A DNA stretch of 64,000 nt from an uncultured Kangiella sp. (GCA_947503345.1 CANNCW010000001.1:744001-808000), one strand, 5' to 3'; positions 43,752 to 52,495 are shown, numbered from the stretch's first letter. Notes: generated by a model from the sequence alone, not told the origin. A program made the numbers and translations.

Positions 43752-44539
43752 TGAATAACTTTGTAAAAGCTGGATTAGTTTGTATAGGGATATTAAGCGC
43801 GCAAATCAAGGCAAAAGAAGAAAACCTTAGCATAGAAGAAATTATCAAGAAGTCTTATCAAGCTTGCTACTATCCAGGAGACGATGGTCAACGTAAAGCA
43901 AGAATGTTAATAGTTGATAAAGGTGGGAATAAACAACTAAGACAATTTAATATTTTTAGAAAAGATGTTGAAGAAGCAGGCGATCAAAATTTCTTAGTGG
44001 TATTTGAAAAGCCATCGGATGTCAAAGGCACGGTATTTTTAGTAAATAAACATTTAGACTCAGAAGATGACCGCTGGTTATATTTACCAGGCTTAGATTT
44101 AGAAAAACGAATATCTGCTAGTGACAAAAGAACAAGCTTTGTTGGTTCTAATTATTTTTATGAAGATATTTCAGGAAGAAATTATAAATTAGATAACTAC
44201 GAATTAATCAGCGAGGATAATGATTACTATCGGGTGAAGGCTACACCAAAATCTTTAGACGGTGTGGAGTTTAGTCACTTTGAATTAACCATTGAAAAAA
44301 ATACTTTTATGCCTAGAGTGATAAGTTATTACAAAGGTGAAAAGCTATATAGAAAAGCAGAAATTTTAGAGTTAAAAAATGTCGATGGTTACGCTACGGT
44401 ATTTAAGTCAAAAATTACAGACTTCGAAACTGGCAGTTCTACCTTAGTACAGTTTAGAAAGCCTGATTACGATGTGGGTCTGGATGATTCACTGTTTAGT
44501 GCGCGCTCATTAAGAAACCCACCCAAAGGTTTAAAATGA
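43751..44539 (+). CDS. Outer membrane lipoprotein-sorting-like (LolA-fold) protein
   Basis: A 262-aa periplasmic protein with a short signal peptide (about 1-22). The DGQRKARMLIVDKGGNKQLRQFNIFRK and WLYLPGLDLEKRIS stretches are typical of the LolA-fold group found beside RND transporters, thought to carry hydrophobic cargo. It overlaps the transporter stop by one base and the next gene by four (ATGA), so it is firmly part of this operon. Confidence 0.85.
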   Translation: MNNFVKAGLVCIGILSAQIKAKEENLSIEEIIKKSYQACYYPGDDGQRKARMLIVDKGGNKQLRQFNIFRKDVEEAGDQNFLVVFEKPSDVKGTVFLVNKHLDSEDDRWLYLPGLDLEKRISASDKRTSFVGSNYFYEDISGRNYKLDNYELISEDNDYYRVKATPKSLDGVEFSHFELTIEKNTFMPRVISYYKGEKLYRKAEILELKNVDGYATVFKSKITDFETGSSTLVQFRKPDYDVGLDDSLFSARSLRNPPKGLK

Positions 44540-45825
44540 AAAAAATAACAATAATGAGCTTTTTATTAGTAAGCTCAATGTCAGGCATAGCTGCAGAAGA
44601 TAACCTATGGGATGAAGATTTAGAAGGAGAATGGGGAGAAGAAACTGCAGACTCTAATTGGAGTGGCTTTTTAGAATATGGAATTGGAATAAGGAAGCAA
44701 GCAGATAATTTATTCGAAACAAAACAGACACTAAATGAAGCAAGACTATATTTAGAGAATGAATGGGATAATGATGGAGTTAGTTTAAATCTGAAAGGAG
44801 AAATTTGGCACGATTTAGTATTGTCTGAGAGCAAGCTTAATTTTAGGGAGTTAAGTTTGAGTTTTTCTATGGGCAATAATACCGATGTGAAAATTGGAAG
44901 ACAAATAAGCACTTGGGGAACAGGGGATTTAGTGTTTTTGAATGATCAGTTCCCAAAGGATTGGCAGGGTTACTTTAATGGTAGGGATGATAATTATATA
45001 AAAGCAGCGGCTAACGCCATACGCATACAAAATTATAACGAATGGGCCGATATTGATTTAATTTGGACACCAAAATTTACCCCAGATGATTATATAAATG
45101 GAGAAAGATTTAGCTTCTTTTCGTCCATTGCAAGAGAAAACATTGGTGGAATTAATCAAATAAATGCTGAAGAGCCCAAATCGAAGTTAGCAAATGGCGA
45201 AATAGCATTAAGACTATCAAAGAATGTATCAGGTACTGAATTAAGTGTTTATGCTTATAAAGGGTTTGATAAAAGACCTTTAGGAGCAACTGAGGAGTTT
45301 AGACCAACTCATCATAAGCGTAATTTATATGGAGCCAGTGTAAGAGGGGCAATAGCTGGCGGGCTTTATAATATAGAAATAATTCAAGAAAATGCACTAG
45401 AAGATTCTAATGGTAGGAATCCATTAGTTAATAACTCGCTACAAAAGTATTTAATTGGCTATGAGTCAGAATGGTTACCAAAGCTAAATGTTAGTTTTCA
45501 GTACTATATAGAAAGAATCTTAAATTATGATGAAATGATGACTGTATCATTTGCACCAGAGTTTGAAGCTCCAAAATATAGAAGATGGCTAACCAATAGA
45601 ATTCGTTATCAAGCACTACAAGATAAGTTGACCATTAATTTGTTTAGCTTCTTTTCGATTAGTGAAGATGAATATTTTTTACGGTGGAACGCGAATTACC
45701 GTCATGATGATAACTGGAGTTACACTGCAGGAATAAATTTAATTGACGGAAAGGAAGCGCACACTTTCTTTAATCAGTTTCATTTAGCATCGAATGCTTA
45801 TCTAAGGGTACGCTATAATTTTTAA
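44536..45825 (+). CDS. Outer-membrane beta-barrel protein
   Basis: A 429-aa protein with a signal peptide (about 1-21, ending SGIAA) and an acidic N-terminal mature end (EDNLWDEDLEGEWGEE). The rest alternates polar and aromatic residues in barrel fashion (LNLKGEIWHDLVL, VKIGRQISTWGTGDLVFLND) and ends in ...YLRVRYNF, a C-terminal aromatic that fits BAM recognition. RQISTWGTGD resembles DUF1302/porin-type proteins found with RND and LolA-like partners. Confidence 0.82.
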   Translation: MKKITIMSFLLVSSMSGIAAEDNLWDEDLEGEWGEETADSNWSGFLEYGIGIRKQADNLFETKQTLNEARLYLENEWDNDGVSLNLKGEIWHDLVLSESKLNFRELSLSFSMGNNTDVKIGRQISTWGTGDLVFLNDQFPKDWQGYFNGRDDNYIKAAANAIRIQNYNEWADIDLIWTPKFTPDDYINGERFSFFSSIARENIGGINQINAEEPKSKLANGEIALRLSKNVSGTELSVYAYKGFDKRPLGATEEFRPTHHKRNLYGASVRGAIAGGLYNIEIIQENALEDSNGRNPLVNNSLQKYLIGYESEWLPKLNVSFQYYIERILNYDEMMTVSFAPEFEAPKYRRWLTNRIRYQALQDKLTINLFSFFSISEDEYFLRWNANYRHDDNWSYTAGINLIDGKEAHTFFNQFHLASNAYLRVRYNF

Positions 45826-45837
45826 GCCTTAAAAGAA

Positions 45838-46221
45838 TTAAGGCTTAATTAATTGACCATTGTTTTCAGTCCACTGCTTAATACCGCCCGCTACAGAGAA
45901 CACTTTGGTAAAGCCTAAGTTTTGCAAAGCTAATGCAGCGCAAGCTGAGCGGCCACCAGAAGCACAATATAAGTAGATTGGTTTATTTAAAGCTTCATCC
46001 TGCGATAAGTCTTTTAACATCGGTAAATTAAATAAATTAAATTCTAATACTCCACGTGGAATCGCCAAAGCACCGGGGATTACACCTTGCACATGTTCTT
46101 GAGGTTCACGAACGTCAAATACAAGACTGCCCTGGTTTATTGCTGTTTGTAAATCATCACAAGTTACTTCAGATATTTGACTTTTGACCGACTGTATATA
46201 GTTCATTACTAAAGGATTCAT
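45838..46221 (-). CDS. Rhodanese-domain protein
   Basis: A 127-aa single rhodanese domain: LVFDVREPQEHVQGVIPGALAIPRG and the active-site loop YCASGGRSACAAL with the sulfur-carrying Cys. The ATG at 46221 forms an ATGA overlap with the arsR stop; a start 18 bases earlier is less likely. It ends the aminotransferase-arsR-rhodanese operon and should move sulfane sulfur. Confidence 0.92.
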   Translation of the reverse strand: MNPLVMNYIQSVKSQISEVTCDDLQTAINQGSLVFDVREPQEHVQGVIPGALAIPRGVLEFNLFNLPMLKDLSQDEALNKPIYLYCASGGRSACAALALQNLGFTKVFSVAGGIKQWTENNGQLIKP

Positions 46222-46553
46222 TGACAAGCCTCCGCACAAAACATTTCGTGCATTAAGTGTATTAAGCGAGCCGCTTCATGGGAAGACAGCTTGTAATATA
46301 TGGTTTGAGATTTTTTACGGGTTGAAACCAAGTGTTCTTTGCGAAGAATAGATAAATGTTGCGACAAAGCAGATTGGCTTAACTGGGGCAGTAGTTCATT
46401 TAATTCTGAAACCGACAACTCATTGTCATGCAAGATGCAAAGAATTAATAAGCGCTGTTCATTAGAAAGTGTTTTCAAAAATTGCGCGGCTTGGGATGAG
46501 TTCTTTTTCATCTCTTCGGTGATTGCCGTTGATGCTAAAGTTGCAGTGCTCAT
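46218..46553 (-). CDS. ArsR-family persulfide/redox-type regulator
   Basis: A 111-aa winged-helix repressor. The recognition region SQSALSQHLSILRKEHLVSTRKKSQTIYYKL is standard ArsR. Cys39 (LLILC) and Cys106 (MFC) are 67 residues apart, close to the sensing pair of BigR/SqrR-type regulators, with an added Cys110. No CxC metal site is seen. It overlaps both neighbours by ATGA. It likely represses its own operon and the MBL gene through the shared palindrome. Confidence 0.88.
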   Translation of the reverse strand: MSTATLASTAITEEMKKNSSQAAQFLKTLSNEQRLLILCILHDNELSVSELNELLPQLSQSALSQHLSILRKEHLVSTRKKSQTIYYKLSSHEAARLIHLMHEMFCAEACQ

Positions 46554-48055
46554 TTTAAAATACGCCCTAACATTTGTTTAATACCGCTGGGTCTTTTAGG
46601 CAGTGGCTGAAAGCTTTCAAGCGATCGATAGTTATGCGCTTTACTAGGAATAAAGTCTCCACAACAAGCATCAAACTCATATTCTTTTGACCACTCTTCT
46701 GCATTTTCTACAACAGCTTTAATGGCTTCCACAACTTGCTTAGCATCTTCATCGGTACTAGTAGGATGCATAGAAACACGAACCCAACCAGGTTTTTCGG
46801 TTAAGTCGCCTTGATCAATTTGTTTGGTAATTTCCATACTCTTAACATGGTCAACGTCTAATAGAATATGACCATAAGTTCCCGCGCAAGAACAACCGCC
46901 ACGTGTCTGTACACCAAATTTATCATTGAGCAAACGCACAATTAAGTTGTGGTGTAACCCTAAGACATAAAATGAGACAACGCATAAGCGTTCAGTTTTA
47001 TCAGCCTCTAATATATTTAGACCTTCAACTGCGGAGAGCTCCTTCATTAAATAATCGCAGAGCTCTTTTTCGCGAGCAACAATGTTCTCAACACCCATCG
47101 ATTCTTTTAGCTTGAAGGCTAGGGCTGCTTTAATGGTTTGCAAGAATGCTGGAGTACCGCCATCTTCTCTGGCTTCGATATCATCAAAGAACTTATGCTC
47201 GCCCCATGGATTTGTCCACGAAACAGTACCGCCACCAGGCTGGTCTGGAACTTTGCAGTCGTATAGATGTTTATCGAACACCATAATGCCGCTAGAACCT
47301 GGACCACCTAAAAATTTATGTGGGGAGATAAATATGGCGTCAAGTTTTTGCGCTGGGTTTTCAGGATGCATATCAATTTCGACATAAGGCGCCGAGGCTG
47401 CGAAATCAATAAAACATAGGCCATCATGTTGATGCATGATTTCCGCCATTTTGTGATACGGTGTTTTAATCCCGGTGACATTACTACAGGCGGTAAAAGA
47501 TCCAATTTTTACAGGGCGATCTTTATATTGAGCGAGCAATTCTTGTAAGTTATCTAGGCAAGGGCAACCCTTGTCATCGGACTTAACGATTTCAACGGTA
47601 ACTTCACACTCGTGCCAAGTGGTTTGGTTGGAATGGTGTTCCATGTGTGAAATAAAAACTACCGGCTTTTCATGCTCTTCAATAGTTAAGCGTTCGCGCC
47701 ATTTCTCAGGAACGCGCAAACCTAACATTCTTTGAAATTTATTAATAAGCAACGTCATACCAGAACCAGCAGCAATCAATACATCATTCTTATCAGCATT
47801 CACATGCTTCTTAATGATATTTTGTGCCTCATGGTAAGCATGAGTCATGGTTGTTCCAGTTAGGGTAGTTTCGGTATGAGTATTAGCAACATAAGGACCC
47901 AATTCTTGGCTAATATATTCTTCTATTGGTGCATACAGACGACCACTGGCAATCCAGTCAGCATAAATGACAGGTTTTGCACCATTTTCAGGGTATTGGT
48001 GATGATGGCCGATGATGTTATCTCGAAACGGCTTAAAATATTGCTCTAAACTCAT
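46550..48055 (-). CDS. Class V aminotransferase (cysteine desulfurase-like)
   Basis: A 501-aa PLP enzyme when started at the ATG at 48055 (MSLEQYFKPFRDN). The PLP lysine is in FISPHKFLGGPGSSG, and a cysteine pair lies in TRGGCSCAGTYGHIL, where cysteine desulfurases have their sulfur-accepting Cys. It is larger than IscS. A longer frame to 48196 would add a hydrophobic stretch that reads through the operator and promoter region and is rejected. It is first in an ATGA-linked operon with arsR and rhodanese, so sulfur transfer is likely. Confidence 0.88.
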   Translation of the reverse strand: MSLEQYFKPFRDNIIGHHHQYPENGAKPVIYADWIASGRLYAPIEEYISQELGPYVANTHTETTLTGTTMTHAYHEAQNIIKKHVNADKNDVLIAAGSGMTLLINKFQRMLGLRVPEKWRERLTIEEHEKPVVFISHMEHHSNQTTWHECEVTVEIVKSDDKGCPCLDNLQELLAQYKDRPVKIGSFTACSNVTGIKTPYHKMAEIMHQHDGLCFIDFAASAPYVEIDMHPENPAQKLDAIFISPHKFLGGPGSSGIMVFDKHLYDCKVPDQPGGGTVSWTNPWGEHKFFDDIEAREDGGTPAFLQTIKAALAFKLKESMGVENIVAREKELCDYLMKELSAVEGLNILEADKTERLCVVSFYVLGLHHNLIVRLLNDKFGVQTRGGCSCAGTYGHILLDVDHVKSMEITKQIDQGDLTEKPGWVRVSMHPTSTDEDAKQVVEAIKAVVENAEEWSKEYEFDACCGDFIPSKAHNYRSLESFQPLPKRPSGIKQMLGRILK

Positions 48056-48069
48056 GGGATTGGTCTTTG

Positions 48070-48087
48070 TATTAGGTATCGCTAATA
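48070..48087. promoter_or_regulatory. Candidate ArsR operator 2
   Basis: TATTAG-GTATCG-CTAATA, 6-bp perfect arms, is 15 bp before the aminotransferase start and in the gap shared with the histidine-phosphatase gene. It has the same half-sites and spacing as the palindrome at 41208-41229. Confidence 0.7.
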
Positions 48088-48170
48088 TAACAAAAATGAT
48101 TGGCGATACAAGGAATTTATCCGTAAAGTAAGGCTCATCGAACCAGATAAAGAAGAGAAAGTCGATCAAT

Positions 48171-48656
48171 ATGAAGTATTTCATTCTCATACTCATCAGC
48201 TCTGTACTATTTGGTTGTACTAATACTGATGTAAATCGATATATTTTAGTGCGCCATGCGGAAAAACAATTGGATGTGAAAAAAGATCCAGAATTGACCG
48301 AAGCGGGTAAAGAGCGGGCAAAACATTTGGCTGTTTTGTTGGCTAAAAGCGATATTACAAAAATTTATAGCTCCAATTATAAGAGAACCTTGATGACTGC
48401 TAAGCCATTAGCAAAAGAGCTAGGTTTAACAATAGAAATTTATGATCCTCGCAAACTGGAACTATTTGCAAAAATGCTGGAACAAGAAAGTGGTACGGCA
48501 TTAATTGTGGGGCACAGCAATACCACCCCGCAATTAACTCGTTTGTTATCAGGAAAGAAAGTCGAAGACATGGACGAAAGCCAATATAGCGACGTTTACA
48601 TCGTTACTAGCTTAGATGACACAAAAAACGTATTGAGATTATCTTCAGATAAATAG
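48171..48656 (+). CDS. Histidine phosphatase family lipoprotein
   Basis: A 161-aa protein with a lipoprotein signal ending SVLFGC (Cys16). The phosphatase signature ILVRHAEK holds the catalytic His, with SSNYKRTLMTA and a second His in LIVGHSNTTPQ. It resembles SixA-type phosphohistidine phosphatases in size but is exported, so its substrate is likely periplasmic. It is divergent from the aminotransferase operon. Confidence 0.87.
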   Translation: MKYFILILISSVLFGCTNTDVNRYILVRHAEKQLDVKKDPELTEAGKERAKHLAVLLAKSDITKIYSSNYKRTLMTAKPLAKELGLTIEIYDPRKLELFAKMLEQESGTALIVGHSNTTPQLTRLLSGKKVEDMDESQYSDVYIVTSLDDTKNVLRLSSDK

Positions 48657-48657
48657 T

Positions 48658-50178
48658 TTAAGGTAATTGAGCCAGATAACGTTCTAATTTCCGATAACCC
48701 AGAGTTTCACTAATGTGCTGAGGTTCAATCTTTTTAGAGTCCGCTAAATCCGCAATGGTTCGCGCGACTTTAATAATTCGATGGTAAGAGCGTGCCGATA
48801 AATTTAATTGTTTTAAAGAATGGCGCATTAAATCTTTTGCAGTTGTAGTTAATAATGCGTGCTCTTCTAACTCCTTAGAACTAAGCTCTGCATTTAATTT
48901 GCCTTGGCGATTTAATTGTATCTTTTGGCTAGTTAGAACCTGTTTGCGATAATCTTTAGACGTTAAGGTATTTGTTGGGTTGCCATTAGTCAGTTGTTCG
49001 TCGGAAAGTAAAGGCACTTCTACTTGTAAGTCTATTCGATCTAATAATGGCCCGGAAATTTTGCTTAAATAGCGACGAATTTGATCAGGGGTACAGCGAC
49101 ATATAGCTCGAGAATTTCCAAAGTGGCCACAAGTACAAGGATTCATAGCGGCAATTAATAAAAAGTGTGCTGGGTATGTCATCCGCGAGGCTGCTCGTGA
49201 AATCGTAACCTTTCCTGACTCCATAGGCTCGCGAAGGTTATCCAGAACATGGCGATTAAACTCAGTAAATTCATCTAAGAATAAAACACCTTTATGGCTT
49301 AAAGAAATTTCGCCAGGTTTAGGATGGCTACCTCCGCCAATTAACGCGGGTGCAGAGCAGGAGTGATGAGGTGAGCGGATTTTTCTTTGGTAAAAATTCT
49401 TAGCATCAAAACCGAAGTGACTGACGGAATAAATAGCGGCAGACTCCTTAGCTTCTAATTGAGACATAGGAGATAAGATTGTTGGCAAACGATGGGCAAG
49501 CATACTTTTACCAGTGCCAGGAGGACCCACGAAAAGTAGGTGGTGGGAACCACTTGCTGAAATTAACAAAGCACGCTTAGCCGCTTCTTGCGCAATAACA
49601 TCGGAAATATCTATTTCATATTTGTGATGATTCGAGCTTTGAGGTAAGGGGCAGGCGGGAAGAGTATTTTGTTGATTTAATAGTTCACAAACCTGCAATA
49701 AATGGCTGGCTTGCTTAGCGCCAGATTTAGGAATTAAACCCACTTCATCCGCATTAGAAGTAGGCACAATCAGAGCGCGACCAGCCTCTTGACAGGCTAA
49801 AGTAATAGGTAAAACACCGTGAATAGAACGAAGCTCACCAGTTAAAGCAAGCTCGCCAACAAATTCAAATTGATTAAGAAGATCGTCATTAATTTGACCA
49901 GATGCTGCTAAAATTCCTAAAGCGATAGGTAGATCAAAACGTCCCCCCTCTTTCGGCAAGTCCGCAGGGGCAAGATTTATAGTTATACGCCTAGCTGGAA
50001 AGTCAAAGTTAGAATTAATGATTGCTGAGCGAACCCTATCTTTGGATTCTTTAACGGCGGCTTCGGGTAAACCAACAATATTGAGAGAAGGAAGGCCATT
50101 AGATAAATGAACTTCAACCGTAACTAATGGTGCTTCTATTCCAATACCGGCGCGAGAGAAAACAATAGCTAATGACAT
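48658..50178 (-). CDS. comM: ComM/YifB Mg-chelatase-like AAA+ helicase
   Basis: A 506-aa protein starting MSLAIVFSRAGIGIEAPLVTVEVHLSNGLPSLNIVGLP, the Lon-like N-terminal domain, then AAA+ with FVGPPGTGKSMLAHRLPTILP (near 218), LFLDEFTEF, a zinc-type Cys set (CTCGHFGNSRAICRC) and a C-terminal Mg-chelatase domain. ComM is a branch-migration helicase in natural transformation. It is 18 bp downstream of the integron integrase, with AAAGGAT before its ATG. Confidence 0.94.
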   Translation of the reverse strand: MSLAIVFSRAGIGIEAPLVTVEVHLSNGLPSLNIVGLPEAAVKESKDRVRSAIINSNFDFPARRITINLAPADLPKEGGRFDLPIALGILAASGQINDDLLNQFEFVGELALTGELRSIHGVLPITLACQEAGRALIVPTSNADEVGLIPKSGAKQASHLLQVCELLNQQNTLPACPLPQSSNHHKYEIDISDVIAQEAAKRALLISASGSHHLLFVGPPGTGKSMLAHRLPTILSPMSQLEAKESAAIYSVSHFGFDAKNFYQRKIRSPHHSCSAPALIGGGSHPKPGEISLSHKGVLFLDEFTEFNRHVLDNLREPMESGKVTISRAASRMTYPAHFLLIAAMNPCTCGHFGNSRAICRCTPDQIRRYLSKISGPLLDRIDLQVEVPLLSDEQLTNGNPTNTLTSKDYRKQVLTSQKIQLNRQGKLNAELSSKELEEHALLTTTAKDLMRHSLKQLNLSARSYHRIIKVARTIADLADSKKIEPQHISETLGYRKLERYLAQLP

Positions 50179-50196
50179 TCTTTATCCTTTAGTCAG

Positions 50197-51162
50197 TTAT
50201 AAATTGTCTAAAGGGCTTTTAACCGCATTAGCCCCTTTATTCATAACGTGAGTGTAAATTTGGGTAGTTTCAACATTGCGATGACCTAATAATTCTTGAA
50301 CTGTTCTAATGTCGTAACCATTTTCTAAGAGGTGAGTTGCGAATGAGTGTCGAAAGGTATGGCAAGAAGCATGTTCATGGATCTTGGCAGCACGAAAAGC
50401 TTTATTAATTATTCGACCTACGGTTCTAGGGTGGCGGTGATAGGTACGACGAATGCCTGTAATAAGATCGGGAGGCTGACTGTTAGAAGCAAAAACAAAT
50501 TGCCAAGCATAAGCGAAATGTGCGCTGGGAACTTTTGCACCGAAAGCTTTAGGTAGATGCACACCATTCCATTGGGTGCTGGTTCTTAAAGTGTGATATT
50601 TAGATAAGCATACTTGAAGTTGAGATTGTAAAAGCGAAAGGGAATGATTTGAAAGGATGGTTACCCTATCCTTATTGCCTTTACTTTGACGAACGGTAAG
50701 AGTTTGATTATGTAAATCAATATCTTTTACCCGAAGGCGTAGAGCTTCCGAAACCCTCAAGCCAGAACCATAAAGAAGAGAGGCGATTACTGCATATTCA
50801 CCCGACAAGTGAATAAAAATGTTTGCGATTTCGTCACGAGTGAAAACGGTAGGAAGTCTTTTGGGTTTTTTAGAGCGCTGGATATCGGTTAACTGACCTA
50901 AAGGGGTCTTGATAATGCGCTTGTAAAGAAAAACAATGGCATTAAGTGCAATCTTTTGGGTGCTGATACTGACGTTTCTTTTAACTGCTAAGTGAGTAAG
51001 GTATCGACAAACATCTTGCTCGGCTAAGTTTTGCGGATGTTCAAGCTTGTGGAACCGAATATAATCCCTAATCCAATACAGATAAGTTTTCTCGGTTTGA
51101 AAGCTGTATTGGTTTACTCTCATGGTATTTCTAATAGAATTAAGAAAAGGTGATTTAGACAT
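50197..51162 (-). CDS. intI: Integron integrase
   Basis: A 321-aa tyrosine recombinase with all catalytic residues: Arg136 (GSGLRVSEAL), Lys161, His268 and Arg271 (HTFRHSFATHLL), His294 (LLGHRNVETT) and Tyr303 (QIYTHV). The insert between Lys161 and His268 (AFGAKVPSAHFAYAWQFVFAS through RRTYHRHP) is the added domain that marks IntI and lets it bind folded attC. GGAG seven bases before the ATG supports the start. It is divergent from the cassettes, as in a usual integron. Confidence 0.93.
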   Translation of the reverse strand: MSKSPFLNSIRNTMRVNQYSFQTEKTYLYWIRDYIRFHKLEHPQNLAEQDVCRYLTHLAVKRNVSISTQKIALNAIVFLYKRIIKTPLGQLTDIQRSKKPKRLPTVFTRDEIANIFIHLSGEYAVIASLLYGSGLRVSEALRLRVKDIDLHNQTLTVRQSKGNKDRVTILSNHSLSLLQSQLQVCLSKYHTLRTSTQWNGVHLPKAFGAKVPSAHFAYAWQFVFASNSQPPDLITGIRRTYHRHPRTVGRIINKAFRAAKIHEHASCHTFRHSFATHLLENGYDIRTVQELLGHRNVETTQIYTHVMNKGANAVKSPLDNL

Positions 51163-51313
51163 TCCATGTCTCCTTTGTTATCTTGTGAAGATTGTAAAAT
51201 CCTTGCAAGCAATAGGGTAGAGGCTGTAACTAGCTGGCTTGTAAGTTAATTGCTGTGGAAACTGTAGGCAATATCTAAAAATACTACGGGAACCAAATTG
51301 TCCCCTTTATGGG

Positions 51314-51319
51314 TATAAT
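51314..51319 (+). promoter_or_regulatory. Possible -10 of a cassette promoter
   Basis: TATAAT lies 98 bp before the first cassette start in the intI-cassette gap, but no good -35 is at 16-18 bp. A weak Pc-like promoter is possible. No LexA-type CTGT-N8-ACAG site was seen near intI. Confidence 0.3.
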
Positions 51320-51392
51320 AAAGTACAAAAGGGATATGAAGAATTTATGTCTTATAAATCAATAAATTATATGCGGTGTCGCATAGTCAGCT

Positions 51393-51399
51393 GTTAAAT
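51393..51399 (+). other. attI: attI-like recombination point
   Basis: GTTAAAT fits the core GTTRRRY and sits between intI and the first cassette, 17 bp before its GTG start, exactly where the attI/cassette-1 join should be. The rest of attI cannot be defined by eye. Confidence 0.65.
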
Positions 51400-51416
51400 G
51401 CCAATAAGGAAATAAA

Positions 51417-51776
51417 GTGTTTCAAGATTCAGCAACTACAGAAGCCAACTATGAAAAATTCATAGAGAGAGTTTTAGCTTCTGGTGTAGTTTGGGGCATA
51501 GAGCACCCAAACGAAACATGGGCAACCAGTACATCTAATGACGATGAGGAGACAATGATATATGTTTTCTTCTCAGATAAGGCTTATGCTCAACGACATT
51601 GTAAAGAAGCCTGGTCTGAATCAAAGCCAAGTACAATTGATCTAGATAGTTTTATCGATAATTGGCTTAGAGGCATGCATGAAGACGGTTATTTAGTTGG
51701 GCCAAACTGGGATGCAAATTTCTTCGGCAAAGAAGTAGAGCCGCTTGAATTAGCGCAAAGGTTAGCATGCATTTAA
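51417..51776 (+). CDS. DUF2750 protein (cassette 1)
   Basis: A 119-aa protein starting MFQDSATTEANYEKFIERVLASGVVWGI, which I recognise as DUF2750, a small family of unknown function often seen in integron cassettes. GTG start after AAGGAA. Acidic, no signal or membrane segment. Its stop lies inside the first 6 bases of attC1. Confidence 0.82.
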   Translation: MFQDSATTEANYEKFIERVLASGVVWGIEHPNETWATSTSNDDEETMIYVFFSDKAYAQRHCKEAWSESKPSTIDLDSFIDNWLRGMHEDGYLVGPNWDANFFGKEVEPLELAQRLACI

Positions 51777-51851
51777 CCAGCGCGGGCAAAATCGCTCCAC
51801 TGCGTTGCGCTGGATGCCGCTAGCGCGGCACCTTTGCCGCAGGCGTTAAAC
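51771..51851 (+). repeat. attC: attC site 1 (81 bp)
   Basis: It runs from R' ATTTAAC to R'' GTTAAAC, which pair over six bases. Inside, TGCCGC-TAGC-GCGGCA is a perfect hairpin, and GCGGGCAAA/TTTGCCGCAGG partly pair. The ends fit RYYYAAC and GTTRRRY and flank cassettes 1 and 2. Confidence 0.78.
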
Positions 51852-51868
51852 TCTCAATAGGAATCGAG

Positions 51869-52495
51869 ATGGAATTTAAATTCAATTTTGACAAACTACT
51901 TGGTAAAGCCGCAGATAAGGCAAAGAAGCATATAGACGGGGTGACTATCAAGTTGCCATTTATTTCCTTCTCGGTAAAACCAACAGATATTGAGAGAAAA
52001 GTCGCAAGAGAACTATTGGTAAGACTGCCCGACAAGAGGGTTCTAAGCTCAAAAGAATGCTGTGATAATTGTATAGATAATTCCCTTGCATCCCTGCAAG
52101 AAATTCGAAGTATTTTGGTTGAAGCTCAGGTTAAGCTTACGGATTTCCATGATGGAGGCTTGTACCTACTGGTTGAGCTCATGGCTGAAGGCGTGCGACA
52201 GTTCATAACTTTTAAAGAACGACTATGTGTCGATCCCTCCTTGAAAGATGAAGCTCAATTCACTGATTTTTACCGTCCAAGAGATATTCAGAGTGAGTAT
52301 TTCGAAGTCTTAGAGCAATTAAGATTCCATATACATAGCTGTCTTACTCAAGTTGCTACAATCGCCGATATGGAAACCCCGAAAATCGCTAGCTATTTAA
52401 AGGCAAATGAAGAGTGGATGTTGTCGCTGTATCATAAGCCCCAGCAACTTATCGACAATCAAGGTGTAACAAGTGGGTCAACAGGATGCTCCTGA
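51869..52495 (+). CDS. Unknown protein (cassette 2)
   Basis: A 208-aa, likely soluble protein with AGGAATCGAG before the ATG. The start MEFKFNFDKLLGKAADKAKKHIDG is amphipathic; a Cys cluster KECCDNC follows near 63, and the rest is helical and charged (SLASLQEIRSILVEAQVKLTDF). No family is recognised. Its stop is inside attC2, which shows it came as a cassette. An enzyme, toxin or defence role cannot be told from the sequence. Confidence 0.78.
   Translation: MEFKFNFDKLLGKAADKAKKHIDGVTIKLPFISFSVKPTDIERKVARELLVRLPDKRVLSSKECCDNCIDNSLASLQEIRSILVEAQVKLTDFHDGGLYLLVELMAEGVRQFITFKERLCVDPSLKDEAQFTDFYRPRDIQSEYFEVLEQLRFHIHSCLTQVATIADMETPKIASYLKANEEWMLSLYHKPQQLIDNQGVTSGSTGCS

Noticed and set aside
46050..46070. 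parS-like CTCCACGTGGAAT in the rhodanese gene
   Set aside because: About four mismatches to the 16-bp consensus, outer bases lost; most likely coding chance.
48056..48196. 47-codon N-terminal extension of the class V aminotransferase
   Set aside because: It would run through the palindromic operator and overlap the start of the histidine phosphatase gene; the ATG at 48055 gives a normal N-terminus.
50197..51162. Integrase as a XerC/XerD housekeeping recombinase
   Set aside because: The added segment between Lys161 and His268 and the nearby attC sites fit IntI, not Xer.
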